Notes: generated by a model not told the origin, from the letters alone. A stretch of DNA of 64,000 bases from Halomonas daqiaonensis (GCF_900109725.1 NZ_FOBC01000016.1:25137-89136), one strand, 5' to 3'. Positions 17,703 through 27,226 are shown, numbered from the stretch's first letter. Translations and numbers: made by a program.

Positions 17703-18967
17703 ACACCCTTCGCTCCGCTACTGCTCGCCCCCTACCCCCTGAGGGCGACCGGCTGACCCGCTGGCTCAAGCCCCGGGTACTGGCCCAGCTCGACCGCCTT
17801 GAAGGTGGCGACATCACCCTGATCGACGGCCACCAGCGCCACCACCTGGGCCAGGGGGGGCCGCTGCGGACCACCCTGGTAGTCCGCCACGGCCGGGCGT
17901 GGAAGCGTCTGGCACTGGGCGGCACCGTGGGCGCCGCCGAGGCCTACATGGAGGGCGACTGGGATGCCGACGACCCGGTGGCACTGGTAAGGCTGTTCGC
18001 CGCCAACCTGGAGCGGGTCAACGGCGAGATCGAGACCGGCACCGCCCGCCTCGGACGTTGGCTGCTCGGCGTCCTCTATGGCCTGCAGCGCAACAGCCTG
18101 CGTGGGTCGAAGCACAACATCGCCGCCCACTACGATATAGGCAACGCGCTGTTCGCCACCTTCCTCGACCACGAGCACCGCATGTACTCCAGCGCCGTTT
18201 TCCCCCATCCCGAAGCGAGCCTGGAGGAGGCCTCAACCCACAAGCTCGACCTGATGCTCGACAAGCTCGATGTCCAGCCCCATCACCGCCTGCTGGAGAT
18301 CGGCACCGGCTGGGGCGGGTTGGCCATCCATGCGGCGAAGACCCGCGGCTGCCACGTGACAACCACCACCATCTCCGCGGAACAGCACGCCTTCACGGCC
18401 CGGCGCATCGAGGAGGAGGGGTTGGGCGAGCGCATCACCCTGCTACAGCAGGACTACCGCGAGCTGGAGGGCAAGTATGACCGACTGATCTCGGTGGAGA
18501 TGATCGAGGCGGTGGGTCACCAGTACCTGGGCACCTATCTGGCGACCCTGGACAGACTGCTCACCGACGACGGCCAGGCGATGCTGCAGGCGATCACTAT
18601 CCGAGACCAGCGCTACGAGGTCGCCAAGCATGAGATGGACTTCATCAAGCGCTATATCTTCCCAGGGGGCTTCCTGCCATCACACTGCGCCATCCTCGAC
18701 GGCCTGACACGCCACACCTCGCTGAATGTCGTCGACCTGGACGAGATCGGCCTGCACTACGCCCGCACCCTGCGCGAGTGGCGACATCGCTTCGAGGCCA
18801 GCCTGGAGACCGTGAGCCGGCTCGGTTACGACGAGCGCTTCATCCGCATGTGGCGCTACTACCTCTGCTACTGCGAGGGCGGCTTCCTGGAGCGCACCAT
18901 CGGTACCTGTCAGCTGCTGCTGGCCAAGCCAGACGCACGACCGACGCCGCTCACCGGGGCGGCGTGA
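17699..18967 (+). CDS. Cyclopropane-fatty-acyl-phospholipid synthase family methyltransferase
   Basis: S-adenosylmethionine-dependent methyltransferase acting on unsaturated phospholipid acyl chains. The 422-residue protein has an N-terminal lipid-binding region, then the SAM-binding loop LLEIGTGWGG near 200. Cfa catalytic-region features follow: VEMIEAVGHQY, KHEMDFIKRYIFPGG and YLCYCEGGF. It may make cyclopropane rings, as Cfa does. Given the neighbouring flavoprotein and DUF1365 genes, it may instead be a UfaM-like enzyme that adds a methyl branch toward furan fatty acids; sequence inspection alone cannot decide. I therefore leave the symbol blank. Confidence 0.9.
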   Translation: MNTLRSATARPLPPEGDRLTRWLKPRVLAQLDRLEGGDITLIDGHQRHHLGQGGPLRTTLVVRHGRAWKRLALGGTVGAAEAYMEGDWDADDPVALVRLFAANLERVNGEIETGTARLGRWLLGVLYGLQRNSLRGSKHNIAAHYDIGNALFATFLDHEHRMYSSAVFPHPEASLEEASTHKLDLMLDKLDVQPHHRLLEIGTGWGGLAIHAAKTRGCHVTTTTISAEQHAFTARRIEEEGLGERITLLQQDYRELEGKYDRLISVEMIEAVGHQYLGTYLATLDRLLTDDGQAMLQAITIRDQRYEVAKHEMDFIKRYIFPGGFLPSHCAILDGLTRHTSLNVVDLDEIGLHYARTLREWRHRFEASLETVSRLGYDERFIRMWRYYLCYCEGGFLERTIGTCQLLLAKPDARPTPLTGAA

Positions 18968-18973
18968 TCCACG

Positions 18974-19501
18974 ATGGCTACGCAACCCGACAGTCTCGTG
19001 AAGCTGCTCGCCAACCTGGCCGCCTTCCAAGCCGGCTGGTTCGCCTGCATATTGGGCGGCTCGCGGGTCGGCCTGCTGGTGGCTGCAATGATCATCACCC
19101 TGCACCTGGCCTGGCTGGCGCGACCTGGTGAGTGGCGTTGGCTGGTGGGCTTTGCCGCGCTGGGGCTGGTGGTCGACGGCAGCCTGACGCTGGCCGGCGG
19201 CTTTGATTTCGCTGACGGGACGCGGGTTCTCGGCGTGATGCCGATGTGGCTATGGCTGCTCTGGCCACTGTTCGCCACCCTGATACACCACTCATTGGCC
19301 TGGCTATGGCGAACCCCCTGGCTGGCCGTGCTCGGCGGTGCCACCAGCGGGCCGCTCTCCTACTATGGCGGCGCGCACCTCGCGGGCGTCGAGCTCGCCC
19401 CCTGGCTGCTGCCCGCCGAGGCCTTCGCCTGGGCGCTGATCTGTTTCGCCCTAAGCGGACGCTTCAGCAAAACTCTTACCCTTGATAATCTGTCCCGCTG
19501 A
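18974..19501 (+). CDS. DUF2878 family integral membrane protein
   Basis: Small membrane protein of 175 residues with five or six likely transmembrane segments and no assigned function. The segment MPMWLWLLWPLFATLIHHSLAW (about 92-113) and the SGPLSYYGGAHLAGVEL stretch match the DUF2878 pattern. It starts 6 nt after the Cfa-like gene and is the last gene of the cluster. Its last 51 bases overlap the 3' end of the convergent GGDEF/EAL gene. Confidence 0.82.
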   Translation: MATQPDSLVKLLANLAAFQAGWFACILGGSRVGLLVAAMIITLHLAWLARPGEWRWLVGFAALGLVVDGSLTLAGGFDFADGTRVLGVMPMWLWLLWPLFATLIHHSLAWLWRTPWLAVLGGATSGPLSYYGGAHLAGVELAPWLLPAEAFAWALICFALSGRFSKTLTLDNLSR

Positions 19502-21352
19502 GATCTGCTCCCGCCACTGAGCCTCCAGTCGCGCTGCGGGCAGCGGCCTGGCATAGAAAAAGCCCTGCACCTGGGCGCATCCCTGGGCGCGCAGATAATC
19601 GCGCTGAGCCTCGGTCTCGACCCCTTCCGCGATCACTTCCAGTTCAAGCCCTCTCGCCATGGCCAGCACGGCACAGACGATGGCTGCATCGGCTTGGTCG
19701 TCGGGCAATGCCTGAATGAACGCTCGATCGAGCTTGAGCTTGTCGAGCGGAAGATGCTTGAGATATCCAAGCGAGGAATAGCCGGTACCGAAATCATCGA
19801 TGGCGACGTGGTGACCCTGCCGGCGCAGTTTTTCCAGCCGTGGGGCGATGTCACCCGCGCGTTCGTCGAGCAGCACAGACTCGGTCAACTCCAGCCCCAA
19901 AAGCCGAGGCGGCACGCGGTGACGTGCAAGCCCGGAGGCCAGAGCCGTCTCCAGGTCACCCTGAAACAGCTGCATGGCCGAGATGTTGATCCACACCACT
20001 ACCTCCGGCATGCCCTTGCTCTGCCAGTGAGAGAGCTGTGCAAGGGCCTGGTCGATCACCCAGTCTCCCAGCGTCGCCATCAAGCCATGCCGTTCGGCCA
20101 GGGGGATGAAGTCGCCGGGAGAGACCATGCCATCACGCGGATGCTGCCATCGCAGCAAGGCCTCCAGCCCGACGAGGCTGTCATCCTCCAGTCGATACTG
20201 AGGCTGGTAATGCAACTCCAACTGACCACCCACGGCCAGGGCATTGCGAAGGTCGTTGAGCATGCCAAGCTGCGGGCTATCCTGGACATCCAGCGATGGC
20301 CGGAAGCGCTGACTGTGATTGCGGCCGTTACGCTTGGCGCTGTAGAGGGCCGACTCCAGACGCTGGAAGAGCACACCGGACTCGCGGCCATCTTCGGGTG
20401 AGCGGCAGCTGCCGATGGTCAGCCCCAGCCGAAGGCTGTGCTGGTCAATCTCGAAGGGTTGCCCCAAATGGTTCTGCAGGCCCTTGATCCAGTTGTCATG
20501 ATCGTCATGTGTCGTGGTAGAAATCACCATGAACTCATCACCTCCCAGACGGCCGACGACACCACCGGCAACCTGTCTGGCCAGCCGTTGCCCGAAGTGA
20601 GCGAGCAGCCGGTCGCCGAGCTCAACCCCGATACCGTCGTTGATCTCCTTGAAGCCGTCGATATCGATCAGCGCCATGTCCAGGCTCTCGCCCGCCCGCA
20701 GGTGCCGGAGCCGGGACTCCAGCAGGTCGTGCAGTCGCCGGCGGTTGGGCAGGCCGGTTAGCGGGTCCTCGAAGCCTATCCTCTGCAGGTCTCGCTCGCG
20801 GGCCTTGTGAATGGAAATTTCGGTAGACAGGCAGACATGATGGGTGACGCGGCCCGACTCGTCCGAGACGACACGGGCACGAAGCCATTCGGGATACTCG
20901 TCGCCCTGCTTGCGGCGGTTCCATACCTCCCCTTCCCAGCGTCCTGTGGCCTTCAGGGTCTGCCAGTAATTCTCGAAGAACGCCTTGTCATGTCGTGGCG
21001 CGGAAAGCGAGCTGGCATTAGTGCCGCGGACCTCGTCCAGGGTATAGCCGGTAATGCGGGTGAAGGCCGGGTTGACGGTGACGATGCGGTTGGACGCATC
21101 GGTGATGATGACGCCTTCTTCCGACAGGGAGAGCGCCGCTTCGCCGAGGCGTGCCCGCTGGTGCTCCAGTCGGATCTGGCGCCAGGCATCCATAATGCCG
21201 AGGGCCACCAGAGCCGCCGCGGCCAGGCGCAGCGGGATACCGGGCAGCCAGATACTGGCCGAGAAGGCCGAGAGCGCCACCCAGAGCATGGGTCGATTGA
21301 GAGAGAAGTCTGGCCACACGGTATCTGACGCTCCATCGGTGAAGAGTGTCAT
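19451..21352 (-). CDS. PAS-GGDEF-EAL cyclic-di-GMP signalling protein
   Basis: Predicted inner-membrane or membrane-associated enzyme making and/or degrading cyclic di-GMP. The chosen start gives 633 residues: a hydrophobic segment (21-55), a PAS domain (about 65-185), GGDEF with intact GGDEF at 270-274, and EAL with EALLRW at 397-402, DDFGTGYSSL and EGVETEAQ motifs. Both active-site signatures look intact. The RxxD inhibitory site expected just before GGDEF is absent. The frame stays open to 21619, but that extension reads like non-coding sequence, so ATG at 21352 is preferred; start uncertain. Its end overlaps the DUF2878 gene. Confidence 0.88.
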   Translation of the reverse strand: MTLFTDGASDTVWPDFSLNRPMLWVALSAFSASIWLPGIPLRLAAAALVALGIMDAWRQIRLEHQRARLGEAALSLSEEGVIITDASNRIVTVNPAFTRITGYTLDEVRGTNASSLSAPRHDKAFFENYWQTLKATGRWEGEVWNRRKQGDEYPEWLRARVVSDESGRVTHHVCLSTEISIHKARERDLQRIGFEDPLTGLPNRRRLHDLLESRLRHLRAGESLDMALIDIDGFKEINDGIGVELGDRLLAHFGQRLARQVAGGVVGRLGGDEFMVISTTTHDDHDNWIKGLQNHLGQPFEIDQHSLRLGLTIGSCRSPEDGRESGVLFQRLESALYSAKRNGRNHSQRFRPSLDVQDSPQLGMLNDLRNALAVGGQLELHYQPQYRLEDDSLVGLEALLRWQHPRDGMVSPGDFIPLAERHGLMATLGDWVIDQALAQLSHWQSKGMPEVVVWINISAMQLFQGDLETALASGLARHRVPPRLLGLELTESVLLDERAGDIAPRLEKLRRQGHHVAIDDFGTGYSSLGYLKHLPLDKLKLDRAFIQALPDDQADAAIVCAVLAMARGLELEVIAEGVETEAQRDYLRAQGCAQVQGFFYARPLPAARLEAQWREQISAGQIIKGKSFAEASA

Positions 21353-21646
21353 GCCTGTGCATGAACGGATCGTTACTGTCTTATCGGCAATGACGTGCAA
21401 AGCTGAACCCCACGCCGCGGGTATCGTCGCTTGGCGGTCGGCGGACGACAACCCAGGGTCTATGCTCGGATGCTCCGCCTGAGACGTTATCCCATTCACA
21501 TCCTCCCTGGGCGGGCGAGGCATCACGCCACGCAGAAAACCCGGTTGGCGTGCATTCATCGTGTGTGGACAGTAGACTAGGCACAGCCGCCCGGCGGCCC
21601 CAGGCCGCTTTCGGCACACAATAATCTCGACTCTCGGAACGATTCA

Positions 21647-22162
21647 GTGACCAAGCAACACTCCTTTGATCGCGAAGAACTGCTGGCCTGCTCACGCGGC
21701 GAGCTGTTCGGTCCGGGCAATGCCCAGTTGCCGGCCCCCAACATGCTGATGCTCGATCGCATCATGCACATCCACGAAGAAGGCGGGGATCACGGCAAGG
21801 GCGAGCTGATCGCCGAGCTGGATATTCACCCCGACCTGTGGTTCTTCGACTGCCACTTCCCCGGCGATCCGGTGATGCCCGGCTGTCTGGGCCTGGATGC
21901 CATGTGGCAACTGGTGGGATTCTACCTCGGCTGGCTTGGCCATCCCGGCCGCGGCCGCGCCCTGGGCTGCGGCGAAGTCAAGTTCAGCGGCCAGATCCTG
22001 CCCGATGCCCAGAAGGTTACCTACCGCATCAACATCAAGCGCATCATCACCCGGCGCTTGATCTTGGGCATGGCCGACGGCACCGTTTCCGTCGACGGCC
22101 GCGACATCTACCAGGCCAACGACCTGCGCGTCGGCCTGTTCACCTCCACCGCGAATTTCTGA
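21647..22162 (+). CDS. fabA: 3-hydroxydecanoyl-ACP dehydratase/isomerase FabA
   Basis: Bifunctional dehydratase/isomerase that introduces the cis double bond in unsaturated fatty acid synthesis. The 171 residues match the E. coli length of 172. The active-site His lies in [20 protein letters not shown] and the catalytic Asp follows in LGLDAMWQL. Translation starts at GTG 21647, giving [13 protein letters not shown]. fabB follows 13 nt downstream, the usual fabAB operon. Unsaturated chains made here would be substrates of the Cfa-type enzyme encoded upstream. Confidence 0.97.
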   Translation: MTKQHSFDREELLACSRGELFGPGNAQLPAPNMLMLDRIMHIHEEGGDHGKGELIAELDIHPDLWFFDCHFPGDPVMPGCLGLDAMWQLVGFYLGWLGHPGRGRALGCGEVKFSGQILPDAQKVTYRINIKRIITRRLILGMADGTVSVDGRDIYQANDLRVGLFTSTANF

Positions 22163-22175
22163 ACAGGAGGCTCCC

Positions 22176-23393
22176 ATGCGACGAGTGGTAGTCACCGGCT
22201 TGGGCATCGTGTCCTGCCTAGGCAATGACGCACAACAGGTTCTCGAGGCGCTCAGGAACGGGCGCTCGGGCATTCGTTTCAAGGAAGACTACGCCGAGCG
22301 AGGTTTCCGCAGCCAGGTGGCCGGCAGCGTCGACATCGACCTGGATCCCCTGATCGACCGCAAGCTGCTGCGCTTCATGGGCGACGCCGCCGCCTATGCC
22401 TACGTCGCCATGGCCCAGGCCATCGAGGACGCGGGGCTGGCACCGGATCAGGTCTCCAACGAGCGGACAGGGCTGATCGCCGGCTCGGGCGGTGCCTCGA
22501 GTGCCAATCAGGTCGAGGCGGCTGATGTCATGCGCGAGAAGGGCCTGCGCCGTGTGGGCCCCTACCGGGTCACCCGCACCATGGGCAGCACCGTCTCGGC
22601 CTGCCTGGCGACCCCGTTTAGGATCAAGGGGGTGAACTATTCCATCTCCTCGGCCTGCGCCACTTCGGCCCACTGCATCGGCAGCGCCGTGGAGCAGATC
22701 CAGTTGGGCAAGCAGGACGTGGTCTTCGCCGGCGGCGGCGAGGAAGAGCACTGGACCCTCTCCTGCCTGTTCGATGCCATGGGGGCGCTCTCGACCCACT
22801 ACAACGACACTCCCGAGAAGGCCTCGCGGCCCTATGACCAGGCCCGCGACGGCTTCGTCATTGCCGGCGGTGGCGGCATGCTGGTGCTCGAGGAGCTCGA
22901 GCACGCCAGGGCCCGCGGCGCGAAGATCTATGCCGAGGTGACCGGCTACGGCGCCACCTCCGACGGGCACGACATGGTCGCACCCTCCGGCGAAGGGGCA
23001 ATGCGCTGCATGCGCCAGGCCATGGCCACCGTCGATGGCAAGATCGACTACATCAACACCCATGGCACCTCGACGCCGGTGGGCGACGTGGCCGAACTCA
23101 AGGCAATCCGCGAGGTCTTCGGCAACTCTACACCGGCGATGAGCTCCACCAAGTCGCTGACCGGACACTCCCTGGGGGCCACAGGGGTGCAGGAGGCGAT
23201 CTATTCGCTGCTGATGATGGAGAACGACTTCATCGCCGCCTCCGCCAACGTCGAGACACTGGACGAGCAGGCCGACGGCTTCGATATCGTCACCCAGCGC
23301 CGCGACGGCGTGAAGGTCGAGCGGGTGCTCTCCAACAGCTTCGGCTTCGGCGGCACCAACGCCTGCCTGGTGCTGGAGAAGTACCGCGACTGA
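22176..23393 (+). CDS. fabB: 3-oxoacyl-ACP synthase I FabB
   Basis: Beta-ketoacyl-ACP synthase I, which elongates cis-3-decenoyl-ACP and medium-chain acyl-ACPs. The 405 residues contain the catalytic triad in family context: Cys in [10 protein letters not shown], His in [11 protein letters not shown] and His in TGHSLGATG, with the Gly-rich end [12 protein letters not shown]. It has a GAGG ribosome-binding site and directly follows fabA. A perfect 18-bp hairpin begins 26 nt after the stop codon. Confidence 0.97.
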   Translation: MRRVVVTGLGIVSCLGNDAQQVLEALRNGRSGIRFKEDYAERGFRSQVAGSVDIDLDPLIDRKLLRFMGDAAAYAYVAMAQAIEDAGLAPDQVSNERTGLIAGSGGASSANQVEAADVMREKGLRRVGPYRVTRTMGSTVSACLATPFRIKGVNYSISSACATSAHCIGSAVEQIQLGKQDVVFAGGGEEEHWTLSCLFDAMGALSTHYNDTPEKASRPYDQARDGFVIAGGGGMLVLEELEHARARGAKIYAEVTGYGATSDGHDMVAPSGEGAMRCMRQAMATVDGKIDYINTHGTSTPVGDVAELKAIREVFGNSTPAMSSTKSLTGHSLGATGVQEAIYSLLMMENDFIAASANVETLDEQADGFDIVTQRRDGVKVERVLSNSFGFGGTNACLVLEKYRD

Positions 23394-23419
23394 TCTACAG
23401 CGATCAGGCCGTAACGTAA

Positions 23420-23460
23420 GTAACGCAAGAGGCGCCCCGATAGGGCGCCTCTTGCGTTAC
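23420..23460. terminator. Bidirectional terminator hairpin after fabB
   Basis: A perfect 18-bp inverted repeat (GTAACGCAAGAGGCGCCC at 23420-23437 and its complement at 23443-23460) with a five-base loop. It lies between the convergent fabB and acyltransferase genes. There is no strong T-run on either side. Confidence 0.8.
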
Positions 23461-23474
23461 GGGAGCCGTCGGCA

Positions 23475-24236
23475 TCAGGCCGGGGGCTTCTCGGTGGCCG
23501 GCGATGCAGCGGCTGCCGGGCGCGGCACCTCGGAGATCTCGGCCAGCCGCGCCTCGATCCACGCCTCCACCTCGACCATCACCTCCTCGGAGGTGCGGCC
23601 GACGGTCTCGATGGGCTCGCCCACCTCCAGCGACAAACGCCCTGGGCGCTTGACCCAGTGGCGCCCCGGCCAGCGCTCCCCGGCATTGTGGGCCACCGGC
23701 ACCACCGGCACCCCGGCGCGGCAGGCGATCACCGCGCCGCTCTTGTTGTAGCGCTGCCGGCTTCCCGGCGCCACCCGGGTCCCCTCGGGAAAGATAAGCA
23801 CCGAGAGCCCCTCCTCGAGCCGGGTCTTGCCCTGGGTAAGCACCTGCTTCATGGCCCGGGCGGGTTTGCTGCGATCAAGGGCGATAGGATGCAGCAGGCG
23901 TAGCCCCCAGCCGAAGATCGGAATATTCAGCAGTTCCCGCTTGAGCACCGTGCAGACCGGCGGATGCAGCAGCTGCAGGTAGACGGTCTCCCATTCGGAC
24001 TGGTGGTTGGCGAGGAGAACGCAGGGGCCATCGGGCAGCCGCTCATGTCCGCGGAACTCGTAGCGCACCCCGCAGGCCAGGCGGAACCAGGCGATGATGA
24101 AATGGTTATAGAGGTTGAGCAGGCGATAGCGCGAGCGCAGCGGCAGGAAGGGCGCCGGTGGCAGGAAAAGCACACCACAGACCAGCATGGCCAGGAAGTA
24201 GCCAGCATAGAAGATCAGGCTGCGGATCAGGTTCAT
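23475..24236 (-). CDS. PlsC-like 1-acyl-glycerol-3-phosphate acyltransferase
   Basis: Membrane-bound lysophospholipid acyltransferase, probably making phosphatidic acid or remodelling phospholipids. The 253-residue protein has an N-terminal membrane segment (LIFYAGYFLAMLVCGVLFL), the acyltransferase block I reading NHQSEWE (a Glu in the usual H-x4-D acid position, common in this proteobacterial subgroup), and block III FPEGTR near 150. It overlaps by four bases the upstream RmlD-like gene and is the last gene of a - strand run from the MFS gene. Confidence 0.87.
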   Translation of the reverse strand: MNLIRSLIFYAGYFLAMLVCGVLFLPPAPFLPLRSRYRLLNLYNHFIIAWFRLACGVRYEFRGHERLPDGPCVLLANHQSEWETVYLQLLHPPVCTVLKRELLNIPIFGWGLRLLHPIALDRSKPARAMKQVLTQGKTRLEEGLSVLIFPEGTRVAPGSRQRYNKSGAVIACRAGVPVVPVAHNAGERWPGRHWVKRPGRLSLEVGEPIETVGRTSEEVMVEVEAWIEARLAEISEVPRPAAAASPATEKPPA

Positions 24237-25123
24237 CGTGGCGTCGACTCCTCTTGCACCTTGCCGTCATCCCTGGCCAGGCACCAGGTATCCAGCATTC
24301 GCCCCACCTCCAGGCGCCAGGGCTTCTGGTGCACGCCGAACACGTCCAGTACCCGCCGGCAATGCAACACGCGACGCAGTGGCTGGTCGTGATGGTGACT
24401 GAGCGCCTTGACGCTGCCCAGTGTAACCTGTTCGCCACGCCCCTCGAGCCGTGTGGCGAGCTGGGTGCGCACCATGGAGACGAAGGTATAGGCGCTCACC
24501 GGCTCGGGACCGGCCAGGTGGTAGCTGCCCCAGGCCTCGGCGCCGCAGTGCTGCTGCTGGAGCATGCCGATCACCGCCATGGCCACGGCATCCGCCGAGG
24601 TCGGGCAGAAGATCACGTCGGACTCAGCCCGCACCTCGCCACCATCCGTCAGGGTATCGAGCAGCTCGCTCAGCCAGGCCTGACTACCCTCCAGAGCGAA
24701 CAGTGGTCCCAGGCGCACGATCAGGTGGCGAGGATATTCGGCACGAATCCGGTCGCCGGTACGTATCAGCCGCCTCAGGCTATCGTCGCGAGGCTCGGGG
24801 ATCACGTGCTCGTCAATGGGGACAGCGAGGCCATCCTCGTAAAGCTGGTCGGAGACGCACCACAACAGCGGAATCTCCGCCTCACGGCAGGCCTCCATGC
24901 AGGCCTCGACCGCCTCGGCATGCGCCATGACGGCAGCAGGCTCGACAGTGATCGGCCGCAACAGCGGCGGGATCACCAGCGCATCCGGGCGCACTTCATA
25001 GAGCAGCTGCGGCGTGACCGCCAGACCCGGTTCGATGGTGAGCTCGGTGTCGCTGCGCCGATTGGCCTCGCGTGCCAGCGCCAGGCTCAGGCAGTGCCCG
25101 GCCTCCAGAATCAACAGCTTCAA
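24233..25123 (-). CDS. Degenerate RmlD-like sugar-nucleotide-binding protein
   Basis: Protein of 296 residues with the overall layout of RmlD/dTDP-4-dehydrorhamnose reductase-type extended SDRs. It has an N-terminal Rossmann strand, a CVSDQLYEDG segment matching the STDYVFDG region, and a C-terminal HLAGPEPVSAYTF stretch. Two key features are missing: the Gly-rich cofactor loop reads LEAGHCLSLAL, and the YxxxK catalytic pair is replaced around DDSLRRLIRTG. It is thus unlikely to be a standard reductase and may have a binding or regulatory role. It lies between ssb and the acyltransferase on the same strand. Confidence 0.7.
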   Translation of the reverse strand: MKLLILEAGHCLSLALAREANRRSDTELTIEPGLAVTPQLLYEVRPDALVIPPLLRPITVEPAAVMAHAEAVEACMEACREAEIPLLWCVSDQLYEDGLAVPIDEHVIPEPRDDSLRRLIRTGDRIRAEYPRHLIVRLGPLFALEGSQAWLSELLDTLTDGGEVRAESDVIFCPTSADAVAMAVIGMLQQQHCGAEAWGSYHLAGPEPVSAYTFVSMVRTQLATRLEGRGEQVTLGSVKALSHHHDQPLRRVLHCRRVLDVFGVHQKPWRLEVGRMLDTWCLARDDGKVQEESTPR

Positions 25124-25147
25124 AGCATCTCCTCGACTGGTCCCTGG

Positions 25148-25732
25148 TTAGAACGGGATCTCGTCATCGAAATCGTCGAAGCTGCCCGGATCCGGGGCGC
25201 CATAGTTGCCGCCCTGCTGCTGGCCACCACCCTGCTGTGGGGGAGCAGGCTGCGGAGCCGGACGCTGGGACTGACCGCCGCCGAAATTGCCTCCCTGCTG
25301 CTGACCGCCATACTGACCGCCCTGCTGGGGCTGGCCACCGCCCTGCTGGGGCTGAGCGCCGTACTGGCCGCCCTGCTGGCCGCCAACGTCACCCCCGCGG
25401 GAGTCGAGCATCTGCATGTCGTTGGCAACGATCTCAGTAGTGAACTTGTCCTGACCGTTCTGATCCTGCCACTTGCGCGTCTGCAGCCGGCCCTCGATAT
25501 AGACCTTGCTGCCCTTCTTGAGATACTGCTGGGCGATCTCGGCGGTCTTGTTGAAGAGCACGATCCGATGCCATTCGGTACGCTCCTGGCGCTGACCGCT
25601 CTGCTTGTCCATCCAGGTGTCGGTGGTGGCCAGGTTGAGGTTGGCAACGGCAGTGCCGGAGGGCGTGAAGCGCACCTCCGGATCCTGGCCGAGGTTGCCG
25701 ATGAGGATGACCTTGTTGATGCCACGGGCCAT
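25148..25732 (-). CDS. ssb: Single-stranded DNA-binding protein SSB
   Basis: Tetrameric SSB that protects single-stranded DNA and recruits replication and repair proteins. The 194-residue protein starts [19 protein letters not shown] (OB fold, residues 1-110). A long Gln/Gly-rich linker follows (about 115-180), and the acidic partner-binding tip DDFDDEIPF ends it. An AAGGAG ribosome-binding site is present. The MFS gene is 48 bp upstream on the same strand. I see no LexA box before it. Confidence 0.97.
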   Translation of the reverse strand: MARGINKVILIGNLGQDPEVRFTPSGTAVANLNLATTDTWMDKQSGQRQERTEWHRIVLFNKTAEIAQQYLKKGSKVYIEGRLQTRKWQDQNGQDKFTTEIVANDMQMLDSRGGDVGGQQGGQYGAQPQQGGGQPQQGGQYGGQQQGGNFGGGQSQRPAPQPAPPQQGGGQQQGGNYGAPDPGSFDDFDDEIPF

Positions 25733-25780
25733 GAGAGACTCCTTGCTGTCGTTGAATACCTTGTAAGGATCATACGCGGC

Positions 25781-27175
25781 TCAGGCGCCGCTGTGATGAT
25801 TCCCGGAACCGGTCAGGCGTGCCAGGGCCTGCTCGTCTAGACGCTGGCGGTCCACCTTGAGATAGGCCAGACGCTCCTCGGGAACGACCAGCACGTCCTC
25901 CACCCCGGCCACCTCGGCGAAACGCGCCATCAGGGTATCCAGGGCATCATCCCGCTCGTTGTCGTCTAGCGCCACCACCTCGCTGGTCAGGTGACGCGGC
26001 GGCGCCATGCCGACCATCACCGCCAGCCATGCCAGGCCCACCAGGCCGCAGCCGATGAATACTGCGGAAAGCCCCCATTGCTGCACCAGGGCACCCCCCA
26101 GTACGCCACCCAAGAAGGCGCCCAGGAACTGGCTGGTGGAATAGATGCCCATGGCGGTGCCCTTGGCCCCGGCCGGCGCCAGCTTGCTGAGCATCGACGG
26201 CAGGGTGGCTTCGAGCAGGTTGAAGGCAATGAAGAACAGCAGCAGCCAGCCGAATAACGCGGGGACTCCGTCACCTAGACCCGCCAGCCCGAACAGGCTC
26301 AGGGTGATGCCGGTGATCGCCACCAGGCACATGGCCTTCATGCGGCGCCGTTTCTCGGCGATGATCACCAGCGGCACCATGGCCACGAAGGCCAGCAGCA
26401 TGATGCTCAGGTAAGTGAGGCCATGACGCTCGACAGCAATTCCCGCCTCGACCAGCCGGAAGGGCACGGCGACGAAGATCGCCATCAGCACCAAGTGGAG
26501 GGCGAAGATCGAGATATCCAGGCGCCACAAATCACCGCGCGCAAGGATCCCGCGCAGCTGGCCACGATCGATGCCCACATCGCGATGCCGCAACCGGCGC
26601 GGCGCCGGCGGCACCAGCTTCCACAGCACTGCCAGCCCAAGGACCGCCAGGGCTGCAGTGAACCAGAAGACCCCAGCCAGGCCGAAGCCCGCGGCAAGCC
26701 AGGGGCCGAGCACCATGGCCACGGCGAAGGCGATACCGATGGAGAGCCCGATGGTGGCCATGGCGGCGGTGCGCACCTGTTCACGTGTCTGGTCGGCGAG
26801 CAGCGCCATGATGGCCGCCGCCACGGCGCCACTGCCCTGCAGGCAACGCCCCAGGATCACCCCGCCGATGGAGTCGGCACCGGCAGCCACCACGCTACCG
26901 AGCAGAAACAGCAGGAGACCGGCAGCGATCACCGGCTTGCGCCCCAGGCGGTCTGAGAGCAGGCCGAAGGGGATCTGCAGGACCGCCTGGGTAAGGCCAT
27001 AGATCCCCAGCGCCAGACCGACCAACAGCGGCGTCGATCCTCTCAGGTCATCGGCATACAGGGCCAACACCGGCAGCACCATGAACAGACCCAGCATGCG
27101 CGTGGCATAGAGTCCCGCCAGCCCGGTGATGGCACGACGCTCGGTGGGTAACAGCAGTCCTGAGACCTTTCGCAT
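25781..27175 (-). CDS. Major facilitator superfamily transporter with C-terminal ferredoxin-like extension
   Basis: Inner-membrane transporter of the drug/sugar:H+ antiporter type, substrate unknown. The start MRKVSGLLLP is preferred because a -10 element (TAGAAT) overlaps the longer upstream start. Twelve hydrophobic segments are visible, with motif A-like GLLSDRLGRKPVIAAG after the second. About 75 extra residues at the C-terminus (after GMAPPRHL) form a soluble region ending YLKVDRQRLDEQALARL, perhaps a small alpha/beta domain. The position between uvrA and ssb is conserved in Pseudomonas and relatives. Confidence 0.88.
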   Translation of the reverse strand: MRKVSGLLLPTERRAITGLAGLYATRMLGLFMVLPVLALYADDLRGSTPLLVGLALGIYGLTQAVLQIPFGLLSDRLGRKPVIAAGLLLFLLGSVVAAGADSIGGVILGRCLQGSGAVAAAIMALLADQTREQVRTAAMATIGLSIGIAFAVAMVLGPWLAAGFGLAGVFWFTAALAVLGLAVLWKLVPPAPRRLRHRDVGIDRGQLRGILARGDLWRLDISIFALHLVLMAIFVAVPFRLVEAGIAVERHGLTYLSIMLLAFVAMVPLVIIAEKRRRMKAMCLVAITGITLSLFGLAGLGDGVPALFGWLLLFFIAFNLLEATLPSMLSKLAPAGAKGTAMGIYSTSQFLGAFLGGVLGGALVQQWGLSAVFIGCGLVGLAWLAVMVGMAPPRHLTSEVVALDDNERDDALDTLMARFAEVAGVEDVLVVPEERLAYLKVDRQRLDEQALARLTGSGNHHSGA

Positions 27176-27226
27176 GGCGGTTCGAACTTCCGTGGACGGC
27201 CCCTCGGGCCCGGAGGTGGACCGCAC

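Noticed and set aside
21353..21619. N-terminal extension of the GGDEF-EAL protein to 21619
   Set aside because: The extra 89 residues are low in secondary-structure features, Cys/Arg/Pro-rich and not family-like; ATG 21352 precedes the membrane segment.
24158..25840. Open frame of 560 codons opposite ssb and the RmlD-like gene
   Set aside because: The Leu/Ala-rich segment is the complement of the Gln/Gly linker of SSB; not a membrane protein gene.
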